Source: 66-474 sp039923855 (lineage in GTDB: Bacteria > Pseudomonadota > Gammaproteobacteria > Xanthomonadales > Rhodanobacteraceae). From it: a DNA stretch of 64,000 nt. The notes beneath the pieces are model-generated. The model made no database searches, was not told where the DNA came from, and was given only the letters and a program-made list of their open reading frames with translations. The stretch is from positions 1-64,000 of the forward strand of contig JBDTBW010000019.1 in the NCBI GenBank assembly GCA_039923855.1, written 5' to 3'. A program made the translations under genes and the position numbers. The number at the start of each line of letters is the position of its first letter. Position 1 is the first letter of the stretch. Shown here one piece after another: positions 15,248-24,600 of the stretch.

Positions 15248-17116
15248 ATGTGCGGAATCTGCGGCGTATTGGCTGTGAATGCAGGGACGGAGATTCCGCA
15301 TCTGGAGCGACAGATCCGGACCATGCTCCAGTCCATGGCGCATCGAGGTCCCGATGGCAGCGCGATGTTGTCACGCGCCAACATAATCATGGCCGTCAAT
15401 CGCTTGGCCATACGCGGCGTGGACGAGCAGCAGGCCCCTTTGATCGAAAACGATGCCGGCATCATCGTGGCCTGCAACGGTGAAATCGACAATCACCGCG
15501 AATTGAGGCGATTTCTTGCGCAATCCGGGTATGCGGTACCTCAAAGCGTCGATGTCGCTGTCATCGCGCCGCTCTACCTCGAAAAGGGGCTCGCGTTTCT
15601 GGAGCATCTGCAAGGTGTGTTTGCACTCGCGTTGTGGGATCCGAGTAAACAGCGGCTCATTCTTGCGCGAGATCGCGCGGGCGAGCGCCATCTTTACTAC
15701 TCGGTGTCGTCCAGCCGGACGATTTACTTCGCCTCGGAGCTGGCCGGGCTGCTGACCGCACGGCGTGGCACCGCCGAGACCGATTGGGACGCTCTAGGTC
15801 ATTATCTGCGATCCGGCTATTGCCCTTCTCCCCGTAGCCTGCTGTTGAATCATTACAAAGTATCCCCTGGGGAGATGATCGTAATCGAACCGTCCGGCAC
15901 CCGTCATTTGCGCTACTGGAACTTCCCTACGCACATAGCAACAGGAACGCCGCCATCGCCCCAGTCCTTTGATCGTGTGTTCCGTAATGCCGTCTTTCGA
16001 CAAAGCGACATCGACGTCGACTATGGCGTGCTGCTAAGCGGCGGGGTCGATTCCGCACTGTTGACCGCCGTGACGCGCAGCGTTCGCCCCGATAAAAAAC
16101 TCCCAGCCTATTGCATTCGGTTTTCAGAAACATCGTTTGACGAGGGTCTGTACGCGGCTCGCATAGCCGGCGATCTGGGCTGTGATTTCGTGCCGGTAAA
16201 TGTTTCTTGGCAAGACTTGCCCGCCACGCTCCACGACTTGATCGCGGCGACGGGGGAACCCCTCGCAGATCCCGCATGGATACCTCTCACGCTGGTGGCC
16301 AAGCGCGCTTCGCAGGATGTGCGTGTACTTCTCGGGGGGGAAGGTGCGGATGAATTGTTCGGGGGTTATCCGACATACCTGGGCGCGCATTTGGCGAATC
16401 ACTACGCGCGGCTGCCCCGAGCCGTGCGTATGGCCTTTCAACGTCTCGTCGAACGTCTGCCCCCCAGTGATAGAAACATGACGGTTTCATTCCTACTGAA
16501 ACGCTTCGTACGCGGTCAGGAGCTCGACGGTCTTGCACGCCACTTGCTTTGGACCGCGAGCATTCCTCCCACCTGGCTGCGCCGGCTTGGCGTTGAACCA
16601 CCAGAAGATTGCACGCAACATGATTCAGACGCATTAATCGATGCCATCCAGCAATATGATTTCGAGCAGCCGCTTCCGGAAGCCTTGATGGCCAAGGCGG
16701 ACTACGGCGGCATGTGCCAAGGGGTGGAGATCCGGGCGCCGTTTCTGGATCAGGCGGTCATCGAATTTGCCGCCACCCTGCCCCTTAACGAACGCATCCG
16801 TGGCCTGACCACGAAGGTCTTCCTCAAACGCTACGCCAGACGCTATTTGCCGCGATCCGTCGTGAATCGGCGCAAGCGCGGCCTTTCCGTCCCCCTGGCT
16901 TCGTGGTTTCGTGAACCCCTGTTCGACTGGGCCCATACTCGTTTGTCCAGCAGCGGGCTCGCAAACGTGGGCATCAACAACGAGGTTGCAATCCAGCTTC
17001 TTTTGGAACATCGTTCGCGATTGAACGATAATTCCCGTGCCGTCTGGACACTTGTCGTGCTGAGCGAATGGCTCGAATGGCTTTCACAAATGTCCGGTGT
17101 CCTCGTCGACGCATAG
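15248..17116 (+). CDS. asnB: glutamine-hydrolysing asparagine synthase
   Basis: A 622-residue protein with all hallmarks of class II asparagine synthetase. It begins MCGICGVLA with nucleophile Cys2, has an N-terminal glutaminase domain (MAHRGPDGS, CNGEIDN), and the PP-loop LSGGVDSALL around residue 262 of the ATP-dependent synthase domain, later GGEGADELFGGY. It converts aspartate to asparagine or, in glycan islands, amidates a sugar acid. In this island it follows an ArnT-like transferase, so a glycan-modifying role is possible. It is the last intact cargo gene before IS debris. Confidence 0.9.
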   Translation: MCGICGVLAVNAGTEIPHLERQIRTMLQSMAHRGPDGSAMLSRANIIMAVNRLAIRGVDEQQAPLIENDAGIIVACNGEIDNHRELRRFLAQSGYAVPQSVDVAVIAPLYLEKGLAFLEHLQGVFALALWDPSKQRLILARDRAGERHLYYSVSSSRTIYFASELAGLLTARRGTAETDWDALGHYLRSGYCPSPRSLLLNHYKVSPGEMIVIEPSGTRHLRYWNFPTHIATGTPPSPQSFDRVFRNAVFRQSDIDVDYGVLLSGGVDSALLTAVTRSVRPDKKLPAYCIRFSETSFDEGLYAARIAGDLGCDFVPVNVSWQDLPATLHDLIAATGEPLADPAWIPLTLVAKRASQDVRVLLGGEGADELFGGYPTYLGAHLANHYARLPRAVRMAFQRLVERLPPSDRNMTVSFLLKRFVRGQELDGLARHLLWTASIPPTWLRRLGVEPPEDCTQHDSDALIDAIQQYDFEQPLPEALMAKADYGGMCQGVEIRAPFLDQAVIEFAATLPLNERIRGLTTKVFLKRYARRYLPRSVVNRRKRGLSVPLASWFREPLFDWAHTRLSSSGLANVGINNEVAIQLLLEHRSRLNDNSRAVWTLVVLSEWLEWLSQMSGVLVDA

Positions 17117-17159
17117 TGAATGTCCTTGGAAGCTGATGTCAGGCGCGCGCCCGGGGCGG

Positions 17160-17240
17160 TCTTCGCGCCGAGTGCCCGCGCTCGACCACCTGTTTGACCG
17201 CCTCGACCTTGAACTGCTCCGTACGCCGCTTGCTGCTCAT
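17160..17240 (-). pseudogene. IS3-family OrfA 5' fragment
   Basis: From the ATG at 17240 the minus strand reads MSSKRRTEQFKVEAVKQVV followed by ERGHSARR, the start of an IS3/IS911-type OrfA (helix-turn-helix). The match is lost after about 27 codons. Confidence 0.75.
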
Positions 17241-17262
17241 GGATACCTGCGTCGTCAGCCTT

Positions 17263-17430
17263 CTAGTGGACTGTAACGTTCATTTGGGAGATGGATCGCG
17301 CCGTGGATCGTGGTGCTGGGCGCCGGTCTGGAGCGAGGCTCATAGCCCAAGCTATGGGCCGAGTGAAGACCAACCCCAGCGCCGCGAGACCAAGCGAGCC
17401 GCTTCCGAAATGGGCGTTACAGTCCACTGG
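17263..17430. repeat. 168-bp element with 27-bp terminal inverted repeats
   Basis: The left end (17263-17289) contains AGTGGACTGTAACG. The right end (17404-17430) is its inverted copy, with four mismatches over 27 bp. The interior has no gene but a small inverted repeat CATAGCcCAaGCTATG. It resembles a MITE or a pair of IS ends left after internal deletion; it adjoins the OrfA remnant. Confidence 0.6.
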
Positions 17431-17533
17431 TATGGCTCCGAGGTGTCTACGAAACACTGGTCACATCAGGTTTCGGTCACTGCGGACGTTCACAGCTTGC
17501 CGTCACCTTAAGCGCCCTTCCTACTGCCCCCGT

Positions 17534-18054
17534 TTATGGTTCTCCCTCGAAGCCGCTTCGATGATTCGCACGCGGTGTGACAGCAATCATTTCGCGGTGT
17601 ATCCGTAGGACTGCTTTCGACAACTTATCGAGGTTCAACTGTTCTGGCCACTGCGCAACAAGTGACGTGCGATCGTGTTCAAGTTCCGGCCTACGGTTCC
17701 GATTTCCCGGAGCGCATCGTGCAACCCGGTCATCTCCTCCCTGGCAAAAGGTATGGCCCCTTCGAGTCGGTGTCGTAACTGCGCCACGACCCAACCTTGA
17801 GCCAATTGGCCCGCGGGTTCCGCCAACGTACGAATCGCCGCGACCTCCTTGGGGCGCAAGCGCAGCCGTAACTGGCCGGTGCGACCGCCTCTCCTTTCCG
17901 TGAAACGTTCCAGGTCTGACGGCTTTTCGTTACTGGCCAGCACCTGATCGATCATCTTACGCAGCAGAACGGACTCGCTCACTCCATGTCGCTCGGCCAT
18001 GGCGCGAAAGCGCAATTTGGTGGATTCACTGCATTGGGCGGCAATCAGGGGCAT
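17534..18054 (-). pseudogene. mobilization protein MobC, frameshifted
   Basis: From ATG 18054 a MobC-type relaxosome protein is read (ribbon-helix-helix-like start, LRLRPKEVAAIRTLAE, then IGTVGRNLNTIARHLLRSGQ). The frame ends at 17635, but the next frame continues with family-like sequence (WPEQLNLDKLSKAVLRIHRE) to 17534, so one indel near 17650 split the gene. No relaxase follows; its place is taken by IS debris. In intact elements MobC helps the relaxase open oriT. Confidence 0.75.
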
Positions 18055-18192
18055 GGATGGTCTGCACTCGGAGAGATCTACTGATTGAGGGTTGCAAAAT
18101 TTGGCCCCGAAAGCGCTCGGGAAATGCTTTGCGTACGCGCGGGCCTTGGGAGGTACCGGGACAACTCACTTTAAAAAATATCCCCGCAATCC

Positions 18193-18201
18193 CTATCCTG
18201 C
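18193..18201 (+). other. candidate relic oriT nic site
   Basis: CTATCCTGC matches the nic consensus of MOBP/IncP-type origins (YATCCTG cut before Y), which would place the nick after 18200. It lies 139 bp upstream of mobC, the standard position for oriT. It is a short motif, so the position next to mobC carries most of the weight. Confidence 0.5.
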
Positions 18202-18227
18202 GCGCGCGCTAGCTAATCCTCCTCGAA

Positions 18228-18297
18228 AAAAGTACAGCATGCTGTACTTTTGATTCGCCGCGCCCGAGCTGCGAAAAGTATGGTGCGCCATACTTTT
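18228..18297. promoter_or_regulatory. two tandem palindromes AAAAGTA-N10-TACTTTT
   Basis: 18228-18251 is a perfect 24-bp palindrome. 18274-18297 is a 10-bp inverted repeat around a TGCG loop. Both share arms AAAAGTA and TACTTTT, and their centres are 46 bp apart. They lie upstream of mobC and next to the nic-like site, so they may be relaxosome-protein or repressor sites. The rest of 18055-18453 holds no gene that can be supported. Confidence 0.6.
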
Positions 18298-18453
18298 TCG
18301 AAGTCTGCATCGATGATCTGAGTTCCACCGGTAGGCGTTTGCAAGGTGAACGGATGACTGAAAGTACTCGACGCGTTAACCCACTAAGCACGCAGCGCGC
18401 GGGTTAATCGGCTCGAGGCGATCGGTTCGAGTTACGCGGCGGCTTCGCGCACG

Positions 18454-18776
18454 TCATGTTGTGAAGCTCTCTTTCAGTTCCCGTAACAGTCCGGGTTCCA
18501 CGTTGTCGCGCACGTTCTTGGCATACAGCAGCACCAGCACAATCGAACCTTGAGCGGTGCGCACGAAATAGATCACAGCAGGTATCCGCCACGCTTGCCG
18601 CGCCCTTGCACACGCCAGCGCAGCTTGCGACAGCCGCCAGAGCCTGGAATCACGTCACCGGCTTCCGGCTCTGCCAACATCAATTGCAATTCAGCGATCT
18701 CGGCATCGTTACGCTCTAGCGTCCGTACGGCTTCTTGCACATCTCGCGGCAGTATTAGCAACGCCAAGCTATTCAT
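18454..18776 (-). pseudogene. RelE/HigB-type toxin, frameshifted, antitoxin lost
   Basis: The first frame gives EAGDVIPGSGGCRKLRW and GRGKRGGY, the core of RelE-superfamily mRNA interferases, then stops at 18573. The neighbouring frame continues VIYFVRTAQGS, VLVLLYAKN and RELKESF to 18454. A single frameshift after GGY has broken the gene. The short frame after it (MTCAKPPRNS) is not a recognisable antitoxin. Confidence 0.75.
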
Positions 18777-18926
18777 GGCGCACCTTCTTGCGCCCTTCAA
18801 AATCGCCAAGGTAACGCGGTGAAGGTGTCCGCGCGTTCAAGAGCTACCCTAAGCGTCGCGGTTCGGTTATGCGGCAGCAGACAGACGCGCATTCCCATCG
18901 TGGCTTCGCCAGCCTGCGCGCGTTTG

Positions 18927-19256
18927 TCAGGCTGCTTCGCAAAGCTCTACGCGGTGCACCTGCTTGGCCAGCTTGTTGCGCGCCCGCTCCACCTGCCACA
19001 AGTCGAACGCGGCCTGATGGCCCAGCCACGATTGCGCGCTCGCACCAAACGCCAGTTCCAACCGCAGCGCCATTTCAGGCGTGATCGCGCCGTTGCCGTT
19101 CACGATCTTGGAAATGGTCTTGCGCGAAACGCCCAGGGCATCCGCCACGGCGGTCACGGTCATGCCCATCGGTTCCATCCACAAACCCGCCAGCACTTCC
19201 CCTGGATGCGGCGGATTGTGCTGCCGGACGTGCGGCGCCCTAGTGATAGTCTTCAT
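18927..19256 (-). CDS. higA: HigA-family antitoxin
   Basis: A 109-residue antitoxin with the HigA N-terminal PPHPGEVLAGLWMEPMG segment and a helix-turn-helix (VTAVADALGVSRKTISKIVN). It would neutralise HigB and repress the operon. Its start overlaps the 3' end of higB by 17 bases, the normal toxin-first order. Likely an island-maintenance module. Confidence 0.9.
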   Translation of the reverse strand: MKTITRAPHVRQHNPPHPGEVLAGLWMEPMGMTVTAVADALGVSRKTISKIVNGNGAITPEMALRLELAFGASAQSWLGHQAAFDLWQVERARNKLAKQVHRVELCEAA

Positions 19257-19518
19257 AGTTCACAACCTCGGCATTGCCGTTTTCAAAGCGGAACGTGATC
19301 CGCCAGTTTGCCTGCACGGTGACAGCCCACGTTCCCTTGCGTTCGCCCTTCAAGGGGTGCAGCGCCAGCCCCGGCAGTTGCATGTCCGCGATGCTCGCAG
19401 CCTGTTCCAATTGCGCCGGAACAAGCCGCAGACGCTTGGCGTGCTTGGCCTGAATGCCCGCGGTGCTGCCGGTGCGAAAGAACCGTTCAAGGCCCTTGTG
19501 GCGAAAGCTCAGGATCAT
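19240..19518 (-). CDS. higB: HigB-family mRNA interferase toxin
   Basis: A 92-residue RelE-superfamily toxin. Its FRHKGLERFFRTGSTAGI start, the LPGLALHPLKGERKGTWAV block and the NWRITFRFENGNAEVVNYEDYH ending (written here with the conserved RITFRF and D-YH) are diagnostic of HigB. It cleaves ribosome-bound mRNA and pairs with higA. It lies 41 bp downstream of the integrase stop. Confidence 0.9.
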   Translation of the reverse strand: MILSFRHKGLERFFRTGSTAGIQAKHAKRLRLVPAQLEQAASIADMQLPGLALHPLKGERKGTWAVTVQANWRITFRFENGNAEVVNYEDYH

Positions 19519-19559
19519 CCGCGAGTGTAACCCATAAGGTTACGTTGCGCAACCCGCTA

Positions 19560-20705
19560 TCACAACGCCAACCCGGCCAGCGCTTGCGCAGCTCGGTCGC
19601 GTTGCAGGTGCGCGTAGTGCTTTTCGATCATGGCAACGCTGGTGCCGCTCACCTGCGACACGGTCATCAGGTCTAGACCGCCGGTCGCAAGATCGGTGAT
19701 CGTGGAATGGCGCAAGGTGTACGCTGTCGCGTTCGAGGGCAGGCCAGCGGCGAGCGCGGCATACTTGAACGGGCGTTTCCAGTAATCCTTGCTCCACGGT
19801 CTGCCGCTTGCTTGCGCGAATAGCGGCGCAGCTGGCAATTTGCTACGCGCTTGTTCCTTGAAAAAAGCGGCGGTCTGCGGCGGCAACAGAATCTTGCGGC
19901 CCTCGCCGGATTTGTCGCGTTCAATCACAAGCTCGCGGTTGCGTGCGTCGAAATCGCCGACATGCAATCCGGCCAGCGCGCCCGGCCGCAGCGGCAGCAT
20001 GCACAGTCCGCGTGCGAACGCGGCGGCATCGGCGGGCATGTTCTCCAGCAATGCGCGTCTTTGCTCGCGGTCAAGATACAGATTGCGGCGCCCCTTGGCC
20101 TCGACGGGTTTCAGTGCTGATTGCCACGCGCGCGCTGTGAGCGCGTCGCCCTGCTCCAACGCCTGATTCAGCGCGGCGCGCAACGCCACCATGTCGCGAT
20201 TCACGGTTGCGCCTGCGCGTGCTCGGGTCGCGGGCTTGCCTTTCTTGCGGCTGGACACCAGTGCCGGTTTCTCTTCCAAGCGGCGACGCCATGCGCGCAC
20301 CTGCTTGTCGGTCAGCTTGTGTAGTGCGATCTTTGCAATCGGGTCGCCGTACAAGTGACGGGCGAACCGCCCAACGGCCTCCGGTTTATTCAGGGCGTAA
20401 CGCTCACAAACTTCCCGCACCGTGACCGGCTTGTGCGAACCGCCAGTTCCCACATGCTCGAACCAAGCCCGCGCCTCTTTCTGCGCGGCGCTGAATCGCT
20501 CGTTCGGCGGCAGATAGCCGAAGTCGCCGAGCGAGTGCAGGCGTTGCTTGCGCGCCTCTGCATCGTAGTAACGCGCAATCCATGCGCCACCTTTGCCGAT
20601 GCTTGATGGGCGGAAGCCCAAGAATTGCCCGGACGCGATCTTGTGCCAGTAAGGCTCGCGTTGTGGCTTCAATTTGTCGCGTGTTTTGACCGTGCTCAAG
20701 TCCAT
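19560..20705 (-). CDS. tyrosine recombinase (island integrase)
   Basis: A 381-residue integrase. It has an N-terminal DUF4102-like arm-binding part (about 1-85, GFRPSSIGKGGAWIARYYD), a SAM-like core-binding domain and the catalytic domain. Active-site residues that can be seen are Arg in MLPLRPGALAGL, the second Arg in AYTLRHSTITDL, and nucleophile Tyr in MIEKHYAHL; the usual LGH histidine is replaced in SGTSVAM. The ATG at 20705 is preferred; upstream codons run into the arm repeats. It lies next to attR and presumably catalyses integration at tRNA-Val. Confidence 0.9.
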   Translation of the reverse strand: MDLSTVKTRDKLKPQREPYWHKIASGQFLGFRPSSIGKGGAWIARYYDAEARKQRLHSLGDFGYLPPNERFSAAQKEARAWFEHVGTGGSHKPVTVREVCERYALNKPEAVGRFARHLYGDPIAKIALHKLTDKQVRAWRRRLEEKPALVSSRKKGKPATRARAGATVNRDMVALRAALNQALEQGDALTARAWQSALKPVEAKGRRNLYLDREQRRALLENMPADAAAFARGLCMLPLRPGALAGLHVGDFDARNRELVIERDKSGEGRKILLPPQTAAFFKEQARSKLPAAPLFAQASGRPWSKDYWKRPFKYAALAAGLPSNATAYTLRHSTITDLATGGLDLMTVSQVSGTSVAMIEKHYAHLQRDRAAQALAGLAL

Positions 20706-20737
20706 GTTTCCGACTCCAATTTCCGCCAGTATAAAAA

Positions 20738-20796
20738 AGTACGGAAATAGTACGGAAAACATGGGTGGATTACTAGGGATGCCCTAGTACGGAAAA
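20738..20796 (+). promoter_or_regulatory. right arm-type sites and integrase promoter region
   Basis: AGTACGGAAAT (20738) and AGTACGGAAAA (20749) are tandem 11-mers; a third AGTACGGAAAA is at 20786. Between them a palindrome ACTAGGG-atg-CCCTAGT spans 20772-20788. They cover the integrase promoter, so integrase binding probably also represses its own gene. Confidence 0.65.
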
Positions 20797-20843
20797 TCAA
20801 TAACTTAGTGTCCTAGCATGCCCCTGTAAGTGCTGTTTCCCGG

Positions 20844-20890
20844 CCTTCAAACAGCAAGGGTCGCAGGTTCGATCCCTGCACCGCCCACCA
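20844..20890 (+). repeat. attR, 47-bp partial tRNA-Val copy
   Basis: Direct repeat of 10895-10941 with two mismatches. It lacks the acceptor 5' strand and D arm, so it cannot be a tRNA gene. Confidence 0.9.
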
Positions 20891-20924
20891 CATACGATTC
20901 CCGCGACATCCAGAAACATCCCGC

Positions 20925-20950
20925 AAACCGCGCTAAGGGTGGCGGTTTTT
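20925..20950 (+). terminator. probable original tRNA-Val terminator, displaced by the island
   Basis: AAACCGC-N10-GCGGTTT followed by TT lies 34 bp beyond attR. With the island removed it would directly follow the tRNA gene. The remainder of 20951-21121 contains no gene. Confidence 0.6.
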
Positions 20951-21121
20951 CTGTTTCCATGTGCCGGGAACGCATCACCCTGCCATATTGGGTGTGGACT
21001 ACCTTGGAGCGGTCCGGTTCACTCGCGGCGACCGCTCCGAACTTCATCGCATGGCTTTGCGCCGCGCGAGATCACCATCATTCGGAAAAACCGGTGGCGG
21101 AAAATCGCGAAGCCTGACGCG

Positions 21122-21601
21122 TCACCAGCACAATCCATTGCTGTTCTGCGGCATGGCCGTGGCGATGGGGGTTTTGAGTCCGGTGTTGTCCAGCATCAGT
21201 ACGCCACAGACATCGGGGACTTGCGGCCCTAGCGCCGTGGCGTCCAAGCGATAGCTGGCAGGACCTGCTCCCGGGTTGGGATTGGGCACGTTGATCACCG
21301 CAACGTAATAGCCTTTCTCCGAGGTGAGCTTCAGACCCGGATCGAGCGACGCCGCGGTCACGGGATAACTGTTGTGGGTGGTGTAATACAGCTCCTCGGC
21401 CTGCGCCAGCCGGATCAGCAAATCCTTGCCGTCCGGCCGCCGCGAGCGATACACATAGCGTTGGTACGCGGGGATCGCGAACGCCGCCAGGATCGCGACG
21501 ATCACCACCACGATCATCAGTTCGATCAGGGTGAACCCCGCGGGCCGGCGGATGCGCATTGCGGCATAAGCCTTGAATCGAGACGCGAGTGCGTGGATCA
21601 T
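21122..21601 (-). CDS. pilE: type IV pilin-like protein PilE
   Basis: A 159-residue prepilin with a class III leader (PAG cut before FTLIELMIVVVIVAILAAFA; Glu5 present), long hydrophobic helix, and a C-terminal pair of cysteines (PDVCGVL and GLCW) forming the D-loop. The start at 21601 has a GGGG ribosome site 7 bases away and gives a 22-residue leader. It is the last gene of the minor-pilin operon, 13 bp after pilY1. A minor pilin used in priming pilus assembly. Confidence 0.85.
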   Translation of the reverse strand: MIHALASRFKAYAAMRIRRPAGFTLIELMIVVVIVAILAAFAIPAYQRYVYRSRRPDGKDLLIRLAQAEELYYTTHNSYPVTAASLDPGLKLTSEKGYYVAVINVPNPNPGAGPASYRLDATALGPQVPDVCGVLMLDNTGLKTPIATAMPQNSNGLCW

Positions 21602-21614
21602 GATTCGTCCCCGG

Positions 21615-24600
21615 TTAATTGTTGTCCAGCACGCGCCACGATCTGCGCCGCCAGAATGAATCGCCGATGCCGAACGCCGCGCCGTTGGGCAATGTCGCGC
21701 CCGGAATCAAAATCTGCGCGCCGCCGAGTTTGCTTACCAACGGCAGATCGCCTCCGGCCGGAACATTGCCGACTGCGGTGCCAGCGATACCGTAGCCCAC
21801 GCCCGGAACGCCACCCAGCGATTCCAGACCGCCGCCGGGGCCACCGGTTGCGGCATTGACGACCAGCAAGGTACCGTGGCGGCTCGGATCACACGGATCA
21901 TCGCTGCCCGGGATCAGGGTTATGAAGATCGCGCGGTTGGTATTGAACAGCGCCGCCGGCGTGACCACCACACGCTCGCCGACGATGACATCCAGATTGA
22001 AGTACCAACCCTTGATAAGGTTTCCGACGCCATCCTTGGCGGGTACCGGGTTGCTGGTCAATTCCGTCAGGGCGCCGCCTGCGCTGGCGAAATCCTGCTG
22101 CACCAGATCCGCCAGTTTGGCCGGATAGTAATTGCCGGCATTACCAGCGCCGTTCTCGCGGATGCCATAAATCGACTGCAGGCCACCGGCGTTGACGGTG
22201 TTGTCACTGGCACCCAGATACTTGCCGGTGCCGAACAACACGATGAAATTCTGCGTGACCGGGTCCGGGAACAGCCGCGGCATCGAGGTGATCGGCTGCG
22301 CGCCCGGCACCGCCGGTTGATAGACCAGATCCACTTTCCAGTTCCCCGGGTTTGGATCGGTCAGATCAAACCGCCACAGGTTGCCTTGCAGATCCCCGGC
22401 GAAAGCGGCGGCGTCGAGTTCGCCGGTGCCGTAATTGCCAAGCACCGGCCGCGCCAGACCGGAACTGACGATGCCCGGCACCTCAGGATTGGACGAGGTA
22501 CGCAGTTCCTTGATCAGCTTGCCGGTTTGCGCATCCAGCACAAACAACGAACTGAAAGTGTTGGATGCCGCGGCCGGCTGCGGAGCACCGCAGGGCGGCG
22601 TTGCCGCGCCCGGCAGGGTGCAATCGGGAAAATAACCGCCCGGCACCAGCACCACCCACTCGCCGTTGCTCAAGCGGCCGATATTGGTCTGTCCAAAGGT
22701 GTAGCCAAGATTGGCGGGGTTGTCGGGCGTCAATGGATTGACTGGGTCGGCGCCCGGCGAGGTGCTGTTGAATTCCCACAATACCTTGGCTTTTGCGTTG
22801 GCAGAGGTCTCGGTGGTGGTGGCATTCGTAATATCCAGCGCATACACGCCGCGGCCGCCCAAGCGCAGTGTGCCGACCAGCTCGGTGTGCCACTTGTTGT
22901 CACTGAAGAACACGTCGCGTTCCAGCGGCGTGCTGTCAACGGTCGGGATGAACTTGAAATTCGGGTTGGTCAAGGTGTTGAGCGTGTCGAACACCGTGTA
23001 GGGCACGTAAGCCCAGTTTTCCTGCCCGCTACCGGCGCTGGCATCGAAGGCGTGCATCATGCCGTCATTGGCGCCCACGTAAATCGTGCCGGGCCGTTTG
23101 CGGTGGTTGAAGACGAACGCCTCGTAGGAAAAACCGTCGCACGCGGCCGCGCTGCCATCGCCGAGATTCATGACGGGATCGCTGCATGCCAAGGGCAATG
23201 CCCCCACCGCCGCCGTCGCCTCCGGCGATCCTGCGGGGAAATCGTCGTTGTAGCCGCTATCGGGGAAAGACACGAAGGTCGCCTGAGAATTGATCACCGC
23301 ACCCAGCACCGAATTGCGCTTGCGGAAGTTGTCGGGGGCGACGTTTTCCTTGCTGCGGTCGCCGCGCAGGAAGTCGAGACGATCCGAACCGAAGCCGTCC
23401 GGCGTGCCGGTCGCGGGATTGGTGTTGAGGGCGGCCTGTTCCACCGCGCTGAGGCTGGCAAATTGGAAAGTAACGCCGGTGCTGACGCCGTTGCCGATGC
23501 TCAAGGCATCGCTGGTGAAAATCACCCGATTGCCGGGCGCTCTCGCGGCGCCGACGTTGGTACCAGTGGCTTGGCACTGGCCGCCGGTCAAGAGGCAACC
23601 GGCATCCCACAGCACCGCTGTTGGCACACCGGTGTTGAGATCGAGCTGCTTGGCGATTACCTGCCCGCTCCAATCGTCGGTGTCATAGCCCGTGAAATAG
23701 GCAATGCTGCCGTTGGTCAACACGCCGCTGTTGACGCTACCCGATGTTGCCGAGGTGCTGGCGGCAATGATGCCCGCAAGCACGGTGGTGAGCTGCTGGA
23801 CCAGATCGCTAGGGTTGCCGGCGCTGAAAAACTGGCCGCGTCCGGTTAGTGCCGCGTGCCAGGTGTCGTCGATGTTGGCGGCGATGCCGCCGCCGGCACC
23901 ATTGGGCGTCGGCCAACCGACCACACCTGTCGAATTTATGACGCCCTTGCGCAAATTGCAGGCATCGGATTGGTCCCCGACGCCACCCGTGCAGTCGGTA
24001 TCCTGGGAAATATTCAGCACGCCGCTGACGCCCAGGCCGATCAGATATTCGGCCATGTGCGGCCAGTTGGCCGGGTCGTCGACGGGATTGAAATAGATTT
24101 CCTCGTTGACGTGCGCCGCGTGCGGCGTATTGGCCGAGATCGCGCCGGTGGGCGTGACGCCGGTGGACTGGTCCGGCAGATACGGCGGCACGAACTTGCC
24201 GTTGGTGGGGTCGTAAAGATCGGGGCGCAGATCTGAAGCCCAGTAATGGAAGGCAAGGTCGGACAACGACACCGCCCCGCTACGGTCGTGCTTGGCGGCA
24301 AACAAGGCAGTAACGGGGTTGATGGCCGGATCGGGGAAGGCGGTGCCATCGGGCAATGTAGTGCTTGCGTCAGGCTTCACCAGACTGGCCACGCTGGGGA
24401 GGCCGCCGTCGATATTCCACAAGCCGTCGGTGATCAGCACATGGAAGTTCTTGCGGCAATACAGTTCCACATCGCTGGCGCCGCCTGTACCCGGTTGCCA
24501 ATAAGGGTCTTCCAGATTGCCAGTGGCGGCGGTGTTGCCGTTGCCCCGCTTGAAGAACTTACCGGCGCGATCCAACGCGCTGCGCGTGGGGGTCGAGCCG

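Larger units (their letters stand above)
10942..20890. mobile_element. decayed integrative mobilizable island in tRNA-Val
   Basis: About 10 kb bounded by the 47-bp att repeats. It contains an integrase reading inward from the right end, 11-bp arm repeats at both ends, higBA, a frameshifted RelE toxin, a TATCCTGC nic-like site, a frameshifted mobC without relaxase, IS3 and IS5 fragments, a short inverted-repeat element, and envelope/sugar cargo (PepSY, COG4705, LAB_N pair, ArnT-like, AsnB). Excision may still be possible, since the integrase is intact. Self-mobilization is probably lost. Confidence 0.88.

Noticed and set aside
18404..18613. 69-residue minus-strand frame as the antitoxin of the RelE relic
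   Set aside because: It overlaps the second-frame continuation of the toxin itself and shows no antitoxin motif.
20844..20890. Second tRNA-Val gene
   Set aside because: Only the 3' part is present; the acceptor 5' strand and D arm are absent.
21876..23849. 657-residue plus-strand reading frame opposite pilY1
   Set aside because: It is antisense to a well-supported pilY1 and has no recognisable domain; long shadow frames are common at this GC content.
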